A DNA stretch of 64,000 nt from Wenzhouxiangella sp. XN79A (GCF_012272825.1 NZ_JAAWWS010000153.1:92218-156217); one strand, 5' to 3'. Shown: positions 19,699 through 28,659, counted from the first letter of the stretch. A program made the numbers and translations. The notes: generated by a model from the letters alone, not told the origin.

Positions 19699-20547
19699 AT
19701 GCCGATCGAACTCGAACAGCTCCATCACTGCCATGGCGGCCGCCAGGGCTTCTACCGCCATCGCTCCGCGGAATGCGGCGGCGACATGCGCTTCTCGGTG
19801 TTCGTGCCGCCGCATGCCGCCGGCGACCGGCTGCCGGTGCTCTACTACCTGTCGGGCCTGACCTGCGGTCCCGACGTGTTCCCGATCAAGGCCGGGGCGC
19901 AGCGCGTGGCGGCCGAGCTGGGCCTGGTGCTGGTCTGCCCCGACACCAGCCCGCGCGACACCGGCATCAAGGGCGCGACCGAGGACTGGGACTTCGGCGA
20001 GGGCGCCGGCTTCTACCTCGACGCGACCCAGCCGCCGTGGTCGGCCCGCTTCCGGATGTACAGCTACGTGACCCGCGAACTGCCGGCACTGATCGAGGAC
20101 GACTTCCCGGTCGACCCCGCGCGCTGCGGCATCTTCGGCCACTCGATGGGCGGCCACGGCGCGCTGGTGCTGGGCCTGCGCAATCCGGAACGCTACCGCT
20201 CGATCTCGGCCTTCGCGCCGATCGTCGCGCCCGGCCGGGTGCCCTGGGGCCACAAGGCCCTGCCCCGCTATCTCGGCGAGGATCGCGACGACTGGGCGCG
20301 CTACGATGCCTGCGCGCTGGTTCGGCGTCGCCCGCACCCGAGCCCGATTCTCATCGACCAGGGGCTGGACGACCCGTTCCTGGACGAACAGCTGCAGCCG
20401 GAACGTTTCGAGGCCGCGTGCGCCGAGGCCGGCCAGGCCCTGGAACTGCGCCGGCACGCCGGCTACGACCACGGCTACTACTTCATCCAGAGCTTCGTCG
20501 AAGACCATCTCCGCCACCACGCCGTGGCGCTCGCCGAACCGGCCTGA
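19699..20547 (+). CDS. fghA: S-formylglutathione hydrolase
   Basis: Hydrolyses S-formylglutathione to formate and glutathione, the second step of glutathione-dependent formaldehyde removal. It is a 282-residue alpha/beta-hydrolase of the esterase D family. The nucleophile is in GHSMGGHG (Ser about 149); the Asp and His are expected in QGLDDPFL and GYDHGYYF. YYLSGLTC near the oxyanion hole is a family hallmark. It is co-directional with the dehydrogenase and probably in the same transcript. Confidence 0.96.
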   Translation: MPIELEQLHHCHGGRQGFYRHRSAECGGDMRFSVFVPPHAAGDRLPVLYYLSGLTCGPDVFPIKAGAQRVAAELGLVLVCPDTSPRDTGIKGATEDWDFGEGAGFYLDATQPPWSARFRMYSYVTRELPALIEDDFPVDPARCGIFGHSMGGHGALVLGLRNPERYRSISAFAPIVAPGRVPWGHKALPRYLGEDRDDWARYDACALVRRRPHPSPILIDQGLDDPFLDEQLQPERFEAACAEAGQALELRRHAGYDHGYYFIQSFVEDHLRHHAVALAEPA

Positions 20548-20651
20548 GCGGCCCGTCCGGCCGATCGGAGCGGCTTGATTCTCGCTGTCATCGATGTTGG
20601 ATGCGCGCGCGGATGCAACGGCAACAAGGGGCACGGAGCGAGCCGTCCGAC

Positions 20652-20831
20652 ATGGTGCTGGAATTCATCCGCAGACATCACCTGCTCGGCGCGCTGCTGC
20701 TTGCGCCGGCCACCGTCCTGTATGCGGTCGGCCCGGGTCTCAGCGTGCTGATCGTGGCCGCCGTCGCGCTCGGGCTGACCGACTGGGTGCTGCTGCTCTC
20801 CGCCTCGGGCCGGCGGGATCCCGAGCCCTGA
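20652..20831 (+). CDS. Small two-helix membrane protein (59 aa)
   Basis: An ORF from ATG 20652 with two hydrophobic stretches (LLGALLLAPATVLYAVG and LSVLIVAAVALGLTDWVLLL) and a short charged tail. A GGAGCG sequence about 10 bases upstream could serve ribosome binding. In-frame Met codons at 20601 and 20613 would extend it. It is located between the formaldehyde genes and the convergent SYLF lipoprotein. No family is recognised. The hydrophobic pattern makes it a plausible gene, but it could be a chance ORF in high-GC DNA. Confidence 0.45.
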   Translation: MVLEFIRRHHLLGALLLAPATVLYAVGPGLSVLIVAAVALGLTDWVLLLSASGRRDPEP

Positions 20832-20859
20832 ACCCGGGTGCACCCCGCCAGCGAGTGGA

Positions 20860-21447
20860 TCACTCTTCGTTCAAGGCCCGCCACTTCCAGTAGCGCGTCG
20901 CACCGACGGTGGCCTGCAGCGCGATTCCCGAATCCAGCAGCTGGTAGGTGACCACGTCGAGATCCACGCTCTGCCGACCGGCGGCGGCCCCGCCCATGTT
21001 GCCGCTCTTGGCCGTGGCTTCGGCGCGGCCGGACGCATCCCATCCGACGTCGCGGAAGCGCTCGAAGTCCTCGACATCGCGGAACACGATGACCTCGCGG
21101 TAGTCCTTCAGCCCGACCCCGAAACCGACCCCGGCACCGCCGGCCTTCATGAACGTCGTTTCGCCGCTGGCCGAGGTCAGCACGCCGTAGCCGCCTTCGG
21201 TCTGCAGAAGGATCAGGTTCTGACTGGCCGCGTCGAACACCGCGTATCCGGCCGCCGACGCGATCCGCTCGCGGGCCTCCGGTCGTTCGCGGTACAGCTG
21301 CGCCAGGGCCTGATCGCGCATGTCCAGAATCGTGGCGCGCTTCTCCGCCGGCGTGGCGCCCAACGACGCGCAACCGCCGAGCACCAGCACCGTGGCCAGC
21401 AGCAACGCCAGCGCGGCGATCATGGAGCAGGTCGAATTCCGGTTCAT
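20860..21447 (-). CDS. SYLF/YSC84-domain lipoprotein
   Basis: A 195-residue lipoprotein with a signal sequence and lipobox LVLGGC (Cys26). The mature part is a SYLF (Ysc84-like, lipid-binding) domain, recognised from AAGYAVFDAASQNLILLQTEGGYGVL and the Gly-rich GGAGVGFGVGLKDYREVIVF. SYLF domains bind phosphoinositide-like lipids in eukaryotes; the bacterial role is unknown. ATG 21447 starts at the signal peptide; the ORF extends upstream to 21684 without signal-like sequence. It is divergent from the AbgT transporter across a 274-base gap. Confidence 0.88.
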   Translation of the reverse strand: MNRNSTCSMIAALALLLATVLVLGGCASLGATPAEKRATILDMRDQALAQLYRERPEARERIASAAGYAVFDAASQNLILLQTEGGYGVLTSASGETTFMKAGGAGVGFGVGLKDYREVIVFRDVEDFERFRDVGWDASGRAEATAKSGNMGGAAAGRQSVDLDVVTYQLLDSGIALQATVGATRYWKWRALNEE

Positions 21448-21721
21448 TGTCGGCACCTCGCGAACAGCATGATTGGATGCTCGATCGTACCGCAGCCGCG
21501 TGCTCCCTCGTGGGCGGTTCGGATGGCCGGCCACGAAGCGAGTCCCGGGTTGAAGTCGCCCGGGCCCCCGACGAATCCGCCCAAGGCGTTGAAGCGGCAT
21601 GACAAAGAGCGATCGGGCCGCTGTCAGCGGGACTGCCGGCCAAGGCCGGCGGGAATCGTGAAGGAGGACATGCCTGGACTGCATCAGTATACTCGCCGAT
21701 CACCCCGCGCCTCTTCAGCCA

Positions 21722-23257
21722 ATGCCTTCCAGCAACACGCGTTTCGCGAGCTTCGTCGAGCGGGTCGGACACAGGATTCCGGACCCGGTGATCATCTTCA
21801 TGGCGTTCTATCCGGCGGCCTTCCTGCTGACCGTGCTGATGGGCGGCCACAGCTTCGAAACCCTCGGCGCCGGCGGCGAGCCGGTCGAATACAGCATTCT
21901 GCCGATGCATCATGCCGAACACGTGCGCTGGATCTTCGAAAACGCCCTGCTCGCCAACTGGCTGGGCTTCGGCGGTGGCGTACTCGGGGTGATCCTGGTG
22001 GTGATGCTGGCGGTGGGGGTGGCCGAAAACTCCGGCATGTTCGGCGCATTGATCAAGCGCGCGGGCGCCCACCTGCCACAGTCGGTGCTGCCGCTCTTGC
22101 TGATCTTCCTCGGCATCATGAGTTCGATGGCCACCGACGCCGGCTACCTGGTCCTGATCCCGCTGGCCGGCCTGCTGTATGCCGGCATCGGCCGCAACCC
22201 GCTGATCGGCATGGCCGCGGCCTTCGCAGGTGTCTCGGCCGGATTCAGCGCCAACCTGATTCCCGGCCCGGTCGACGCCATCATCGGCCTGAACGCGAAG
22301 GTCTTCGCCGAAGCGCAGGGCGTGCCGTTCGTCGACGCAGCCGGCCAGGCCCTCAATCCCGTGACCATGCACCTGTGGTTCATCATCACCTCGACCTTCG
22401 TGCTGTCGGCCACCGGATTCTGGGTCACCCGGCGGTTCATCGAACCGCGGCTCGACGGTCAGGACTTCGTCGTGCCGGCCGAGATGAAACCCGGCGAGTT
22501 CCAGGTCACCGACGAAGAACGCCGGGGCCTGCGCGCAGCCGGCCTGGGCACGCTGGTCGCCCTGCTGATGATTCTCGGCCTGGCATTGGGCCCGCTGGCC
22601 GCGTTCACCGACGAAAGCGGCACGGTCGTGCGCCCCTGGCAGAACAACATCATCCTGCTGATCTCGCTGTTCTTCGTCGTCACCGGCACGTTCTACGGCG
22701 TGGCCGTGGGCAAGTTCCGCAAGGTCTTCGACGTGGTCCTGGCCATGGTCGGCCAGATGAACACCATGGGCTACATCCTGGTCCTGACCTTCTTCTGCTA
22801 CAACTTCCTCGGCCTGCTCGGCTACAGCGGCCTGGGGTCGTACATCACCTATCTCGGCGCCGAAACCCTGCAGGCGCTCGGACTGCAGCAGTTCCCGATC
22901 CTGCTGCTGATCGGGTTCATCCTGACCACCGCGATCATCAACATCTTCATCGGCGGGCTGACCTCGAAGTGGATGCTGCTCGGCCCGATCTTCGTGCCGA
23001 TGCTCTACTTCGTGAACCCGGCGATGACCCCGGACCTGGTCGCCGCGGCGTACCGCGTGGCCGATTCCTCGACCAACATCATCACCCCGATGATGACCTA
23101 CGCCGGTGTCATCCTGGCCTTCATGCGCAAGTACAGGCCGGACATGGGCTTCGGCGAGATGCTGATGATCATGCTGCCGTATTCCATGGTGTTCCTGGCC
23201 GTCTGGACGGCGCTGCTGATCGGCTTCTTCACCCTCGGCATTCCGCTCGGCGTCTGA
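21722..23257 (+). CDS. AbgT-family transporter
   Basis: A 511-residue inner-membrane protein with about 11-13 helices. It belongs to the AbgT family (p-aminobenzoyl-glutamate importers and sulfonamide-type exporters). Family signatures include RVGHRIPDPVIIFM near the start, GFSANLIPGPVDAIIGLN, the hairpin SSMATDAGYLVLIPLAG and SSTNIITPMMTYAG. No ribosome-binding site precedes ATG 21722. A stronger site (AAGGAGG) lies before ATG 21670, but that is in another frame. TATACT at 21688-21693 could be the -10 box, giving a short leader. Substrate direction cannot be told from sequence. Confidence 0.93.
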   Translation: MPSSNTRFASFVERVGHRIPDPVIIFMAFYPAAFLLTVLMGGHSFETLGAGGEPVEYSILPMHHAEHVRWIFENALLANWLGFGGGVLGVILVVMLAVGVAENSGMFGALIKRAGAHLPQSVLPLLLIFLGIMSSMATDAGYLVLIPLAGLLYAGIGRNPLIGMAAAFAGVSAGFSANLIPGPVDAIIGLNAKVFAEAQGVPFVDAAGQALNPVTMHLWFIITSTFVLSATGFWVTRRFIEPRLDGQDFVVPAEMKPGEFQVTDEERRGLRAAGLGTLVALLMILGLALGPLAAFTDESGTVVRPWQNNIILLISLFFVVTGTFYGVAVGKFRKVFDVVLAMVGQMNTMGYILVLTFFCYNFLGLLGYSGLGSYITYLGAETLQALGLQQFPILLLIGFILTTAIINIFIGGLTSKWMLLGPIFVPMLYFVNPAMTPDLVAAAYRVADSSTNIITPMMTYAGVILAFMRKYRPDMGFGEMLMIMLPYSMVFLAVWTALLIGFFTLGIPLGV

Positions 23258-23346
23258 CCGCGGGCGCACCGCCTTCCCTTTGGTCCAGTGGCGCGCGGCC
23301 GGCCGAGCCGTCAGGCTGGTCGCCGAACCACGAGGGAGCGTCGTCG

Positions 23347-24039
23347 ATGAACCGAACCGTGCTTCGCGCGCTGGGCGCGCTGCTGCTGTTGACCGCGGCC
23401 TCCGGGGCCTGGGGCTGCCGCGACGCCGTCGTGCTGGTTCACGGCAATACCGGCAGCCCGTCGGACTGGACCACCACCGTTGCCGAACTTCTCCAGCGCG
23501 GCTGGGCCTCGTCGGAGATCTTCACTCCCTCCTGGGGATCGGGCTGCGCGGCGTGCAACAACCATTCGGGCAGCGAGGAGACGCCGGTCCGGATCGCACT
23601 GGCCGACGCGCTGCAGACCTCGTGCACCGGACGGATCGATGTCATCGGTCACTCGATGGGCGCCACGCTGGCGGCCCGGCAGCTGGCCGAGTTCGATCTG
23701 GCCTCCTCGGTCGACGCCTTCGTCGGCATTGCCGGTGCGTTCCGCGGTCTGTGGTCCTGCGGCCGGTACCCGTGGAACGTATGGACCTCGACCTGCGGCG
23801 ACTGGGGCCTTTCCGTGGGCAGCCCCTTTCTGACCGCGCTGGACGGCGCACCGCTGGCCGGCCGGGTCTATTCGATCAAGTCCTGGTCCGATCAGATCGT
23901 CTGCGCGACCGGCGTGTGTACCGTCGGCGGTATCCACAGCTCGCGGATCAACGGCGAAACGGCCAGCTACACGTTCGGCTACGGCCATTTCGGCCTGCAG
24001 TCGGCCACGCCGTCGTTCCAGGTCGACCTGATCGAGTGA
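23347..24039 (+). CDS. Exported lipase/esterase-like alpha/beta hydrolase
   Basis: A 230-residue secreted hydrolase. GAGGGAG precedes ATG 23347. The signal peptide runs to about residue 23 (SGAWG-C). The oxyanion segment VVLVHGNTGSPSDW and the nucleophile elbow GHSMGA (S103) match the lipase class 2/LipA-like group. The acid is likely in the KSWSDQIVC region and the His in GYGHFGL. Seven or more Cys residues suggest disulfides, fitting an exported enzyme. It lies 89 bases after the AbgT gene; a functional link is unproven. The substrate is unknown. Confidence 0.85.
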   Translation: MNRTVLRALGALLLLTAASGAWGCRDAVVLVHGNTGSPSDWTTTVAELLQRGWASSEIFTPSWGSGCAACNNHSGSEETPVRIALADALQTSCTGRIDVIGHSMGATLAARQLAEFDLASSVDAFVGIAGAFRGLWSCGRYPWNVWTSTCGDWGLSVGSPFLTALDGAPLAGRVYSIKSWSDQIVCATGVCTVGGIHSSRINGETASYTFGYGHFGLQSATPSFQVDLIE

Positions 24040-24048
24040 TCCGCGGGC

Positions 24049-24627
24049 TCACCGCGGCCTGCCGAGCACGCGGTTCACTCGACGACGCAGCAAGGGCACG
24101 ACGTGGTCTTCGAACCAGGGATTGCGCTCGAGCCAGGCGTTGTTGCGCGGGCTCGGATGCGGCAGCGGGATGACCGGCCCGGGGTCGTCGAGCCAGTCTC
24201 GCGCGCGCTCGGCCACCGACCGGACCGGTCCCGGCAGATGCCAGGCCTGGGCGTGCCGGCCGATCACCAGCGTCAGCGCGATGTTCGACATCCGCTCCAG
24301 GAACTCGGTCCGCCACAGCGGCGCGCACTCGGGTCGGGGCGGGGCATCGCCGCCGACAGCCCGTCCCGGATAGCACAGCCCCATCGGCAGGATCGCCACC
24401 AGGCGCGGGTCGTAGAAGGTCTTTTCATCGAGCCCCGTCCAGTGGCGCAGACGGCGGCCGCTGGGGTCCTGGAACGGGATGCCGGACTCGTGCGCGATCC
24501 GGCCCGGCGCCTGGCTGGCGATCAGGATCCGCGCCGTTGGGTGGACCTGGAAAACGGGCCGAGGCCCCATCGGAAGCGCCTCGGCACATACACGGCAGGC
24601 GCGCGCTTCACGGGCCAGGCGGTCCAT
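24049..24627 (-). CDS. Uracil-DNA glycosylase-family protein
   Basis: A 192-residue protein of the UDG superfamily (short form with an N-terminal RACRVC pair). The motif ILIASQAPGRIAHESGIPFQDPSG corresponds to the UDG active-site loop, with PMGLCYPG and PPRPECAPLW downstream and HPSPRNNAWL as the DNA-intercalation/His motif. Its likely role is removal of uracil or damaged bases, though some members are uncharacterised. The start is uncertain: ATG 24627 was chosen, with an in-frame GTG at 24639. It is 40 bases downstream of the serine hydrolase and convergent with the lipase. Confidence 0.85.
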   Translation of the reverse strand: MDRLAREARACRVCAEALPMGPRPVFQVHPTARILIASQAPGRIAHESGIPFQDPSGRRLRHWTGLDEKTFYDPRLVAILPMGLCYPGRAVGGDAPPRPECAPLWRTEFLERMSNIALTLVIGRHAQAWHLPGPVRSVAERARDWLDDPGPVIPLPHPSPRNNAWLERNPWFEDHVVPLLRRRVNRVLGRPR

Positions 24628-24667
24628 CGATCCGTTCACCGCGTCGAGGCCCTGCGACAGGACGGTC

Positions 24668-26284
24668 TCAGGAATCGACCCGCGCGGCGCGCTGTTCCAG
24701 GCCGCCCTGGTGCAGCACCACGGCCACCACATCGCCGTCCTCATCGCGCTCGAAGTGGAGCTCGGCCTCGACGACCTTGTAGAAGAACACGTCGTCGCCG
24801 CTCGGATAGACCGGGAAGAACGGCTGGCCGCTCAGCTGGACTTCCAGCCCGGACTCGCCGCCGCGGCGCACGGTGAACTTCACCTGCGGGGTCAGGGCGT
24901 ACCGGCCGAGGTAGGCATCGAGCGCCTCGCCGGCAAGCTCCACGGTCTCGCGCTCGGCCTCCGGGGCAAGATCGCCCAGGCGCTCGGCGCGCTGCACGGC
25001 GCCGTTCTGGATGAGCTCCAGGGCCACTACCGCGTCGTCCTCGCGCACGACCCGCAGGCTGGCGTCGATCACGTCCAGTCGATAGACGTCCTCGGTGACA
25101 GGCACCATCACGACCGGCGCCTGGCCGCTCAACTGGGCGACGAGTACACCGTCGCGCTCGAACACGCGGCCCGGCACCGATTCCAATCGATACTGGCCGA
25201 ACACCGACTCGTCGATCTCCACCGGCTCGACGGCCGGTGGATCGAATCCGAACATCGACAGGGCCGGCCCGGTGGGCTGCAGGTCCCCGGCGACCAGGAT
25301 CACCAGTGCCTCGTCCGTCGCCGGACGGACCGCGAAGAAGCTTCGATGCCCGGCGGTACCGCCGTTGTGCCAGTACAGCGGGCCCTGCGCCGTCGCAGCG
25401 ACGTGCCAGACGCGGGTCACCTCGAACTCGCCGGCCGCGGCGACCGGCTCGAAGTCGGCGGCCGTCGAGTGATCCAGCGAAGGGTCGCGATCGCCGAGCA
25501 GCACATCGGCCAGGCGCAGCAGGTCGCCGGCGGTGCTCCACAGCGCCCCGGCGCCGGCCAGCGCATCGAAACGCCAGGCCGGCACGACCTCGCCCTGCGA
25601 CCAGGCCTGTGCGTGGTTGTCCCCCGGCACGAAGCCGGTGGCCTCGAGACCCAGGGGGACCAGTACCGTATCGGTCAGCGCCTGCTCGTACCCGGTGCCC
25701 GCCCGTGCGCCGAGCAGCCAGCCGAGCAGCCCCGCGCCGAAATTGGAGTACGCGTAGGATCGGCCCAGCGGCTGGCCTTCGCGCGTGGCCGCGACGGCCT
25801 GCAGCAGCGCATCGCTGCCGAAGTCGACGTAGGGATCCTGCGGATCGGCCGGCTGGAAGTTGGCCGGCATCCGCGCAAGACCGCTGGTGTGCGTGGCCAG
25901 CTGTTCAAGCGTGATCCGGCCGACCTCGGGATTGGCGAACTCGACCTGGCCGTCGAGCAACTCGGCCAGCGTGGTGTCGTAGGCGACCCGGCCGGCGTCG
26001 ACCTGCTCGGCCAGCAGCAGGTGGGTGAACGGCTTGGTGATCGAGCCGATCGCGTAGGCCGTATCGACGTCCGGTGCCCGGTCCGAATCGACCGCTCGGG
26101 TGCCGGCAGCATGGAGTTCGGTCGCGTCGCCCTGTCGGTAGGCCACGACCACCGACAGCGCCTGTTGGTCCCGGACGGCCCGATCGGCCAGTTCGGCCAG
26201 CGGCTCGGGGACCGCCAGGGCGGACGAGGCAACGACCAGCGACACGGCGGCGAGAAGTGGGGCGGCGAGGCTCGATGAGGTCAT
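24668..26284 (-). CDS. Exported serine hydrolase, class C beta-lactamase-like
   Basis: A 538-residue exported enzyme with a signal peptide ending near residue 24. The penicillin-binding fold is shown by SxxK (S81-K84 in GSITKPF), YSN (AYSNFG) and a HxG-like WHNGGTAG. The N-terminal ~380 residues are the catalytic domain. The C-terminal ~150 residues contain two beta-rich repeats that resemble DUF3471-type extensions. Such proteins are usually esterases or D-amino peptidases rather than antibiotic-resistance enzymes; the substrate is unknown. It is followed closely by the glycosylase gene and preceded by the sigma-factor pair. Confidence 0.88.
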   Translation of the reverse strand: MTSSSLAAPLLAAVSLVVASSALAVPEPLAELADRAVRDQQALSVVVAYRQGDATELHAAGTRAVDSDRAPDVDTAYAIGSITKPFTHLLLAEQVDAGRVAYDTTLAELLDGQVEFANPEVGRITLEQLATHTSGLARMPANFQPADPQDPYVDFGSDALLQAVAATREGQPLGRSYAYSNFGAGLLGWLLGARAGTGYEQALTDTVLVPLGLEATGFVPGDNHAQAWSQGEVVPAWRFDALAGAGALWSTAGDLLRLADVLLGDRDPSLDHSTAADFEPVAAAGEFEVTRVWHVAATAQGPLYWHNGGTAGHRSFFAVRPATDEALVILVAGDLQPTGPALSMFGFDPPAVEPVEIDESVFGQYRLESVPGRVFERDGVLVAQLSGQAPVVMVPVTEDVYRLDVIDASLRVVREDDAVVALELIQNGAVQRAERLGDLAPEAERETVELAGEALDAYLGRYALTPQVKFTVRRGGESGLEVQLSGQPFFPVYPSGDDVFFYKVVEAELHFERDEDGDVVAVVLHQGGLEQRAARVDS

Positions 26285-26285
26285 G

Positions 26286-26867
26286 TCAGGACTCCTGTTC
26301 GAGTTGGGAAATCTGGTGATCGACGGCCTCGATGGCCGGTTCGAAACTCTTGCGCACCGCCGCGCGGTTGCCGATCTCGATGCCGGCGAACACGGCGGCC
26401 ACGAGCAGCGCGTACAGCAGGGCGCCGAGCGTCGGTCCGTTCAGGCTGACGAAGAAGCCGGCCGCACCGAGACAGATCGGCCCGGAATACCAGCGAGCGA
26501 CCGAGCGCAGCATGTCGGCCTGGCCGAGCAGCGCGTTGCGCTCCGCGCGCAGGAAGTCCAGCACCGGCTCGGCCGGGTCCGGCTCCGGGATGCTCTGGCG
26601 GACCCGCCAGAGCCGCCAGGGGACGTAGGCAATCGCCGCGAGCAGTCCGACGGCAAACAGGGCCGGAACCCACATCCCCGCCTGGACCAGGCGCAGCGCG
26701 GCGAAGCCGAAGAACGGCAGCATCAGTACGGCGATCAGCGTCTCCAGCCCGTCGCGAGCCCGGACGCGCTGCCACAGTCGCTCGCGCGCAGCCGGCCGCA
26801 GGTCCAGTTCGAGCGCTGCCCGATCGGATCGGGCCTGCCAATCGTTGCGGAGTTCGTTCCAGTCCAT
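26286..26867 (-). CDS. Membrane protein coupled to ECF sigma factor (possible regulator)
   Basis: A 193-residue protein. ATG 26867 shares its A with the sigma-factor stop (TGATG), so translation is probably coupled. There are two helices near residues 44-84 and two near 128-165, with charged termini (MDWNELRNDWQ start and an acidic Gln/Glu tail). Position suggests control of the sigma factor. However, there is no zinc HxxxCxxC motif and the four-helix layout is unlike a typical anti-sigma. The role is inference from coupling alone. Confidence 0.8.
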   Translation of the reverse strand: MDWNELRNDWQARSDRAALELDLRPAARERLWQRVRARDGLETLIAVLMLPFFGFAALRLVQAGMWVPALFAVGLLAAIAYVPWRLWRVRQSIPEPDPAEPVLDFLRAERNALLGQADMLRSVARWYSGPICLGAAGFFVSLNGPTLGALLYALLVAAVFAGIEIGNRAAVRKSFEPAIEAVDHQISQLEQES

Positions 26868-27328
26868 CACACGCCCTCCATGTAGGTCTCGGAGAACCGT
26901 TGCTTCAATCGCGTCATACGCACCGCGACGGCGCCCGGACTCAGGCCGAGCACCTCGCCGATGTCGTCGCGATGCAGCCCCTCGAGGTCCAGCAGCAGCA
27001 CCGCGCGATTGACCGGGTCCAGGGCGGCCAGGAATTCATCGAGCAGCGCGAGCGGGTCCTGCGCGCCGAGTGCGCCGACCGGCTCGTGGACCAGCGCTTC
27101 CGAGGCGGGCCGACGCTTGCGAACATGCTGCAGGGCCGTATTGACGGCCACCCGGTAGATCCAGGTCGACAATGTCGAGCGCCCCTCGAAACCGTGCAGG
27201 CCCCGCCAGATCGCCACGGCGATCTCCTGCAGCAGGTCCTGCCAATCGTTCGGCCCGGCGTACTGGCGCGCGATGCGCGTCAGACGGTCTCGGTGTTCAT
27301 CGATGACCTGGTCGAAGTCGGGGGGCAC
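26867..27328 (-). CDS. ECF-type RNA polymerase sigma factor
   Basis: A 153-residue sigma-70 family protein. Region 2 (about residues 10-75) contains DWQDLLQEIAVAIWRGL and STWIYRVAVNTALQH. Region 4 (about 98-148) has LEGLHRDDIGEVLGLSPGAV as the helix-turn-helix. Translation starts at GTG 27328 after GGAAG. The stop overlaps the start of the next membrane gene by one base. It probably responds to an envelope signal through that partner. No match to the regulon promoter was attempted. Confidence 0.93.
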   Translation of the reverse strand: MPPDFDQVIDEHRDRLTRIARQYAGPNDWQDLLQEIAVAIWRGLHGFEGRSTLSTWIYRVAVNTALQHVRKRRPASEALVHEPVGALGAQDPLALLDEFLAALDPVNRAVLLLDLEGLHRDDIGEVLGLSPGAVAVRMTRLKQRFSETYMEGV

Positions 27329-27407
27329 GATCGCTTCCGTTCGGGTTCATGAGGGTTGGATGCACGAAACCGCGCGGATTTACATCCGGCCCGGAACCGG
27401 GCGCGAC

Positions 27408-28196
27408 TCAGTCGGAGTGGTTCGGCGCGTCGGCGTCGGGGTCACGGCGTGCCTCGGCCGACCGCCGCTGCTCGCCTTCGACCACCGCATCGAGATGATC
27501 GAGCTCGCCCCCCGGCCCCCTGCGCCGGGCGTCCAAGCGTTCGAGCGCCTCGACGTGGCCGTAGAGCACCAGCATGTCGTCGGGGTGAATCTCGATCTCG
27601 CCGGACGGGGTGCCCCGGAACGTGCCGTCCTTGCGCTGGACGGCGAGCACCAGGACGCCCTCCTCGGCCAGCGCCGACTGTTCCAGCGTTCGGCCGGCCA
27701 GCCAGTCGCCGGCGTCGACCGCCGATTCGACGATGCGATAGTCGCCGGACAGCCCGAGCAGGCTGGCGAAATCGCGCACCTCGATGGTGGTGTAGCGCTT
27801 CAGCAGGCGATCGATCCAGCGCGACAAGTGGCGATCGACGAAACGGCTGCTGGCCGCGCCCCGGAGCACGACCAGCCCGGTCACGAGCAGGCCGACGCGC
27901 AACCACAGCGGCGAATCCTGCTCGGAGCCGATGAAGGCCAGCAGCAGCGAGGAGACCGCGGTGATGATGCCGGCGTTGCCGACCAGCATCAGCACCATCA
28001 GGATGCGCCGGCGAACCGGGTGATTGACCACCCGTTCCGACTCGGTGGTCGTGAAGCCGGCGCCGGTCAACGCCGATCGGGCCTGGAACCGTGCCACCTC
28101 CCGCGACAGTCCGGTGTGGATCAGGGCCGATGACGCGATCCGGGTCACCAGGAAGGAGATCGCCAGCACGACAAGCAGGGAAAGGACGGCCAGCAT
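27408..28196 (-). CDS. Membrane protein with C-terminal TrkA-C (RCK-C) domain
   Basis: A 262-residue protein. The N-terminal half has about four helices; the stretch RFQARSALTGAGFTTTESERVVNHPVRR resembles the pore region end of Trk/Ktr-type ion transporters. The C-terminal part (about 165-232) is a TrkA-C domain (LAGRTLEQSALAEEGVLVLAVQR...GEIEIHPDDMLVLYG), which senses ligands in K+ transport. The transporter part is far shorter than full TrkH. It could be a stand-alone regulator or a reduced channel. The tail is Glu/Asp/Arg-rich. It lies 7 bases after the MAPEG gene. Confidence 0.82.
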   Translation of the reverse strand: MLAVLSLLVVLAISFLVTRIASSALIHTGLSREVARFQARSALTGAGFTTTESERVVNHPVRRRILMVLMLVGNAGIITAVSSLLLAFIGSEQDSPLWLRVGLLVTGLVVLRGAASSRFVDRHLSRWIDRLLKRYTTIEVRDFASLLGLSGDYRIVESAVDAGDWLAGRTLEQSALAEEGVLVLAVQRKDGTFRGTPSGEIEIHPDDMLVLYGHVEALERLDARRRGPGGELDHLDAVVEGEQRRSAEARRDPDADAPNHSD

Positions 28197-28202
28197 CGCG
28201 CT

Positions 28203-28628
28203 TCAGCGGGCCAGCCAGGTCCAGACGAAGCCGATCCACACCCCGAACAGCACGACCAGCCCGAACGCGAACGCGACCAGTCTATGCATGACCCGGTTGC
28301 TCGTGCACTGGATGACGCTGTGCACGACGCGTGAGGCGACGAACAGCCAGGCCCCGAGCGCCAGCCAGGCCGGCACGTGGTCGAGCGCCAGCGCGATCGC
28401 GCACAGCGCGTAGAACAGCACCGGCAGCTCGAACAGGTGGTTGTAGTTGTCCGACGCGCGGGTGTCGGTCAAGCGCGCGCTCCTGTCGGCCGACAGCGCA
28501 ACGGCCTGCGGGTGGATGCGCCGGTCCTTCATCTCCCGGACGCGCATGATGTACATCCGAGCGGCCACCGCGAAGGTCGAAAAGACCAGCGCCGCGGCGG
28601 CCAGCACGATCGATGCCTCGGGGGTCAT
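28203..28628 (-). CDS. MAPEG-family membrane protein
   Basis: A 141-residue protein. A strong ribosome-binding site AGGAGG lies 5 bases before ATG 28628. Four helices fit the MAPEG fold (membrane-associated proteins in eicosanoid and glutathione metabolism). RASDNYNHLFELPVLFYALC is the family signature, followed by ASRVVHSVIQCTSNRVMHR. Members are glutathione transferases or peroxidases; bacterial substrates are mostly unknown. It sits between the TrkA-C protein and the methyltransferase, all co-directional with small gaps. Confidence 0.9.
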   Translation of the reverse strand: MTPEASIVLAAAALVFSTFAVAARMYIMRVREMKDRRIHPQAVALSADRSARLTDTRASDNYNHLFELPVLFYALCAIALALDHVPAWLALGAWLFVASRVVHSVIQCTSNRVMHRLVAFAFGLVVLFGVWIGFVWTWLAR

Positions 28629-28659
28629 CGCGTCCTCCTGTCGGTCATCCGGATCGGTT

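Noticed and set aside
20678..23269. 863-residue minus-strand ORF spanning three genes
   Set aside because: Shadow of AbgT that then joins the SYLF frame; no coherent protein.
21469..24039. 856-residue plus-strand ORF over AbgT that ends as the lipase
   Set aside because: Only the last 230 residues (from 23347) are a protein; the rest is the wrong frame of AbgT.
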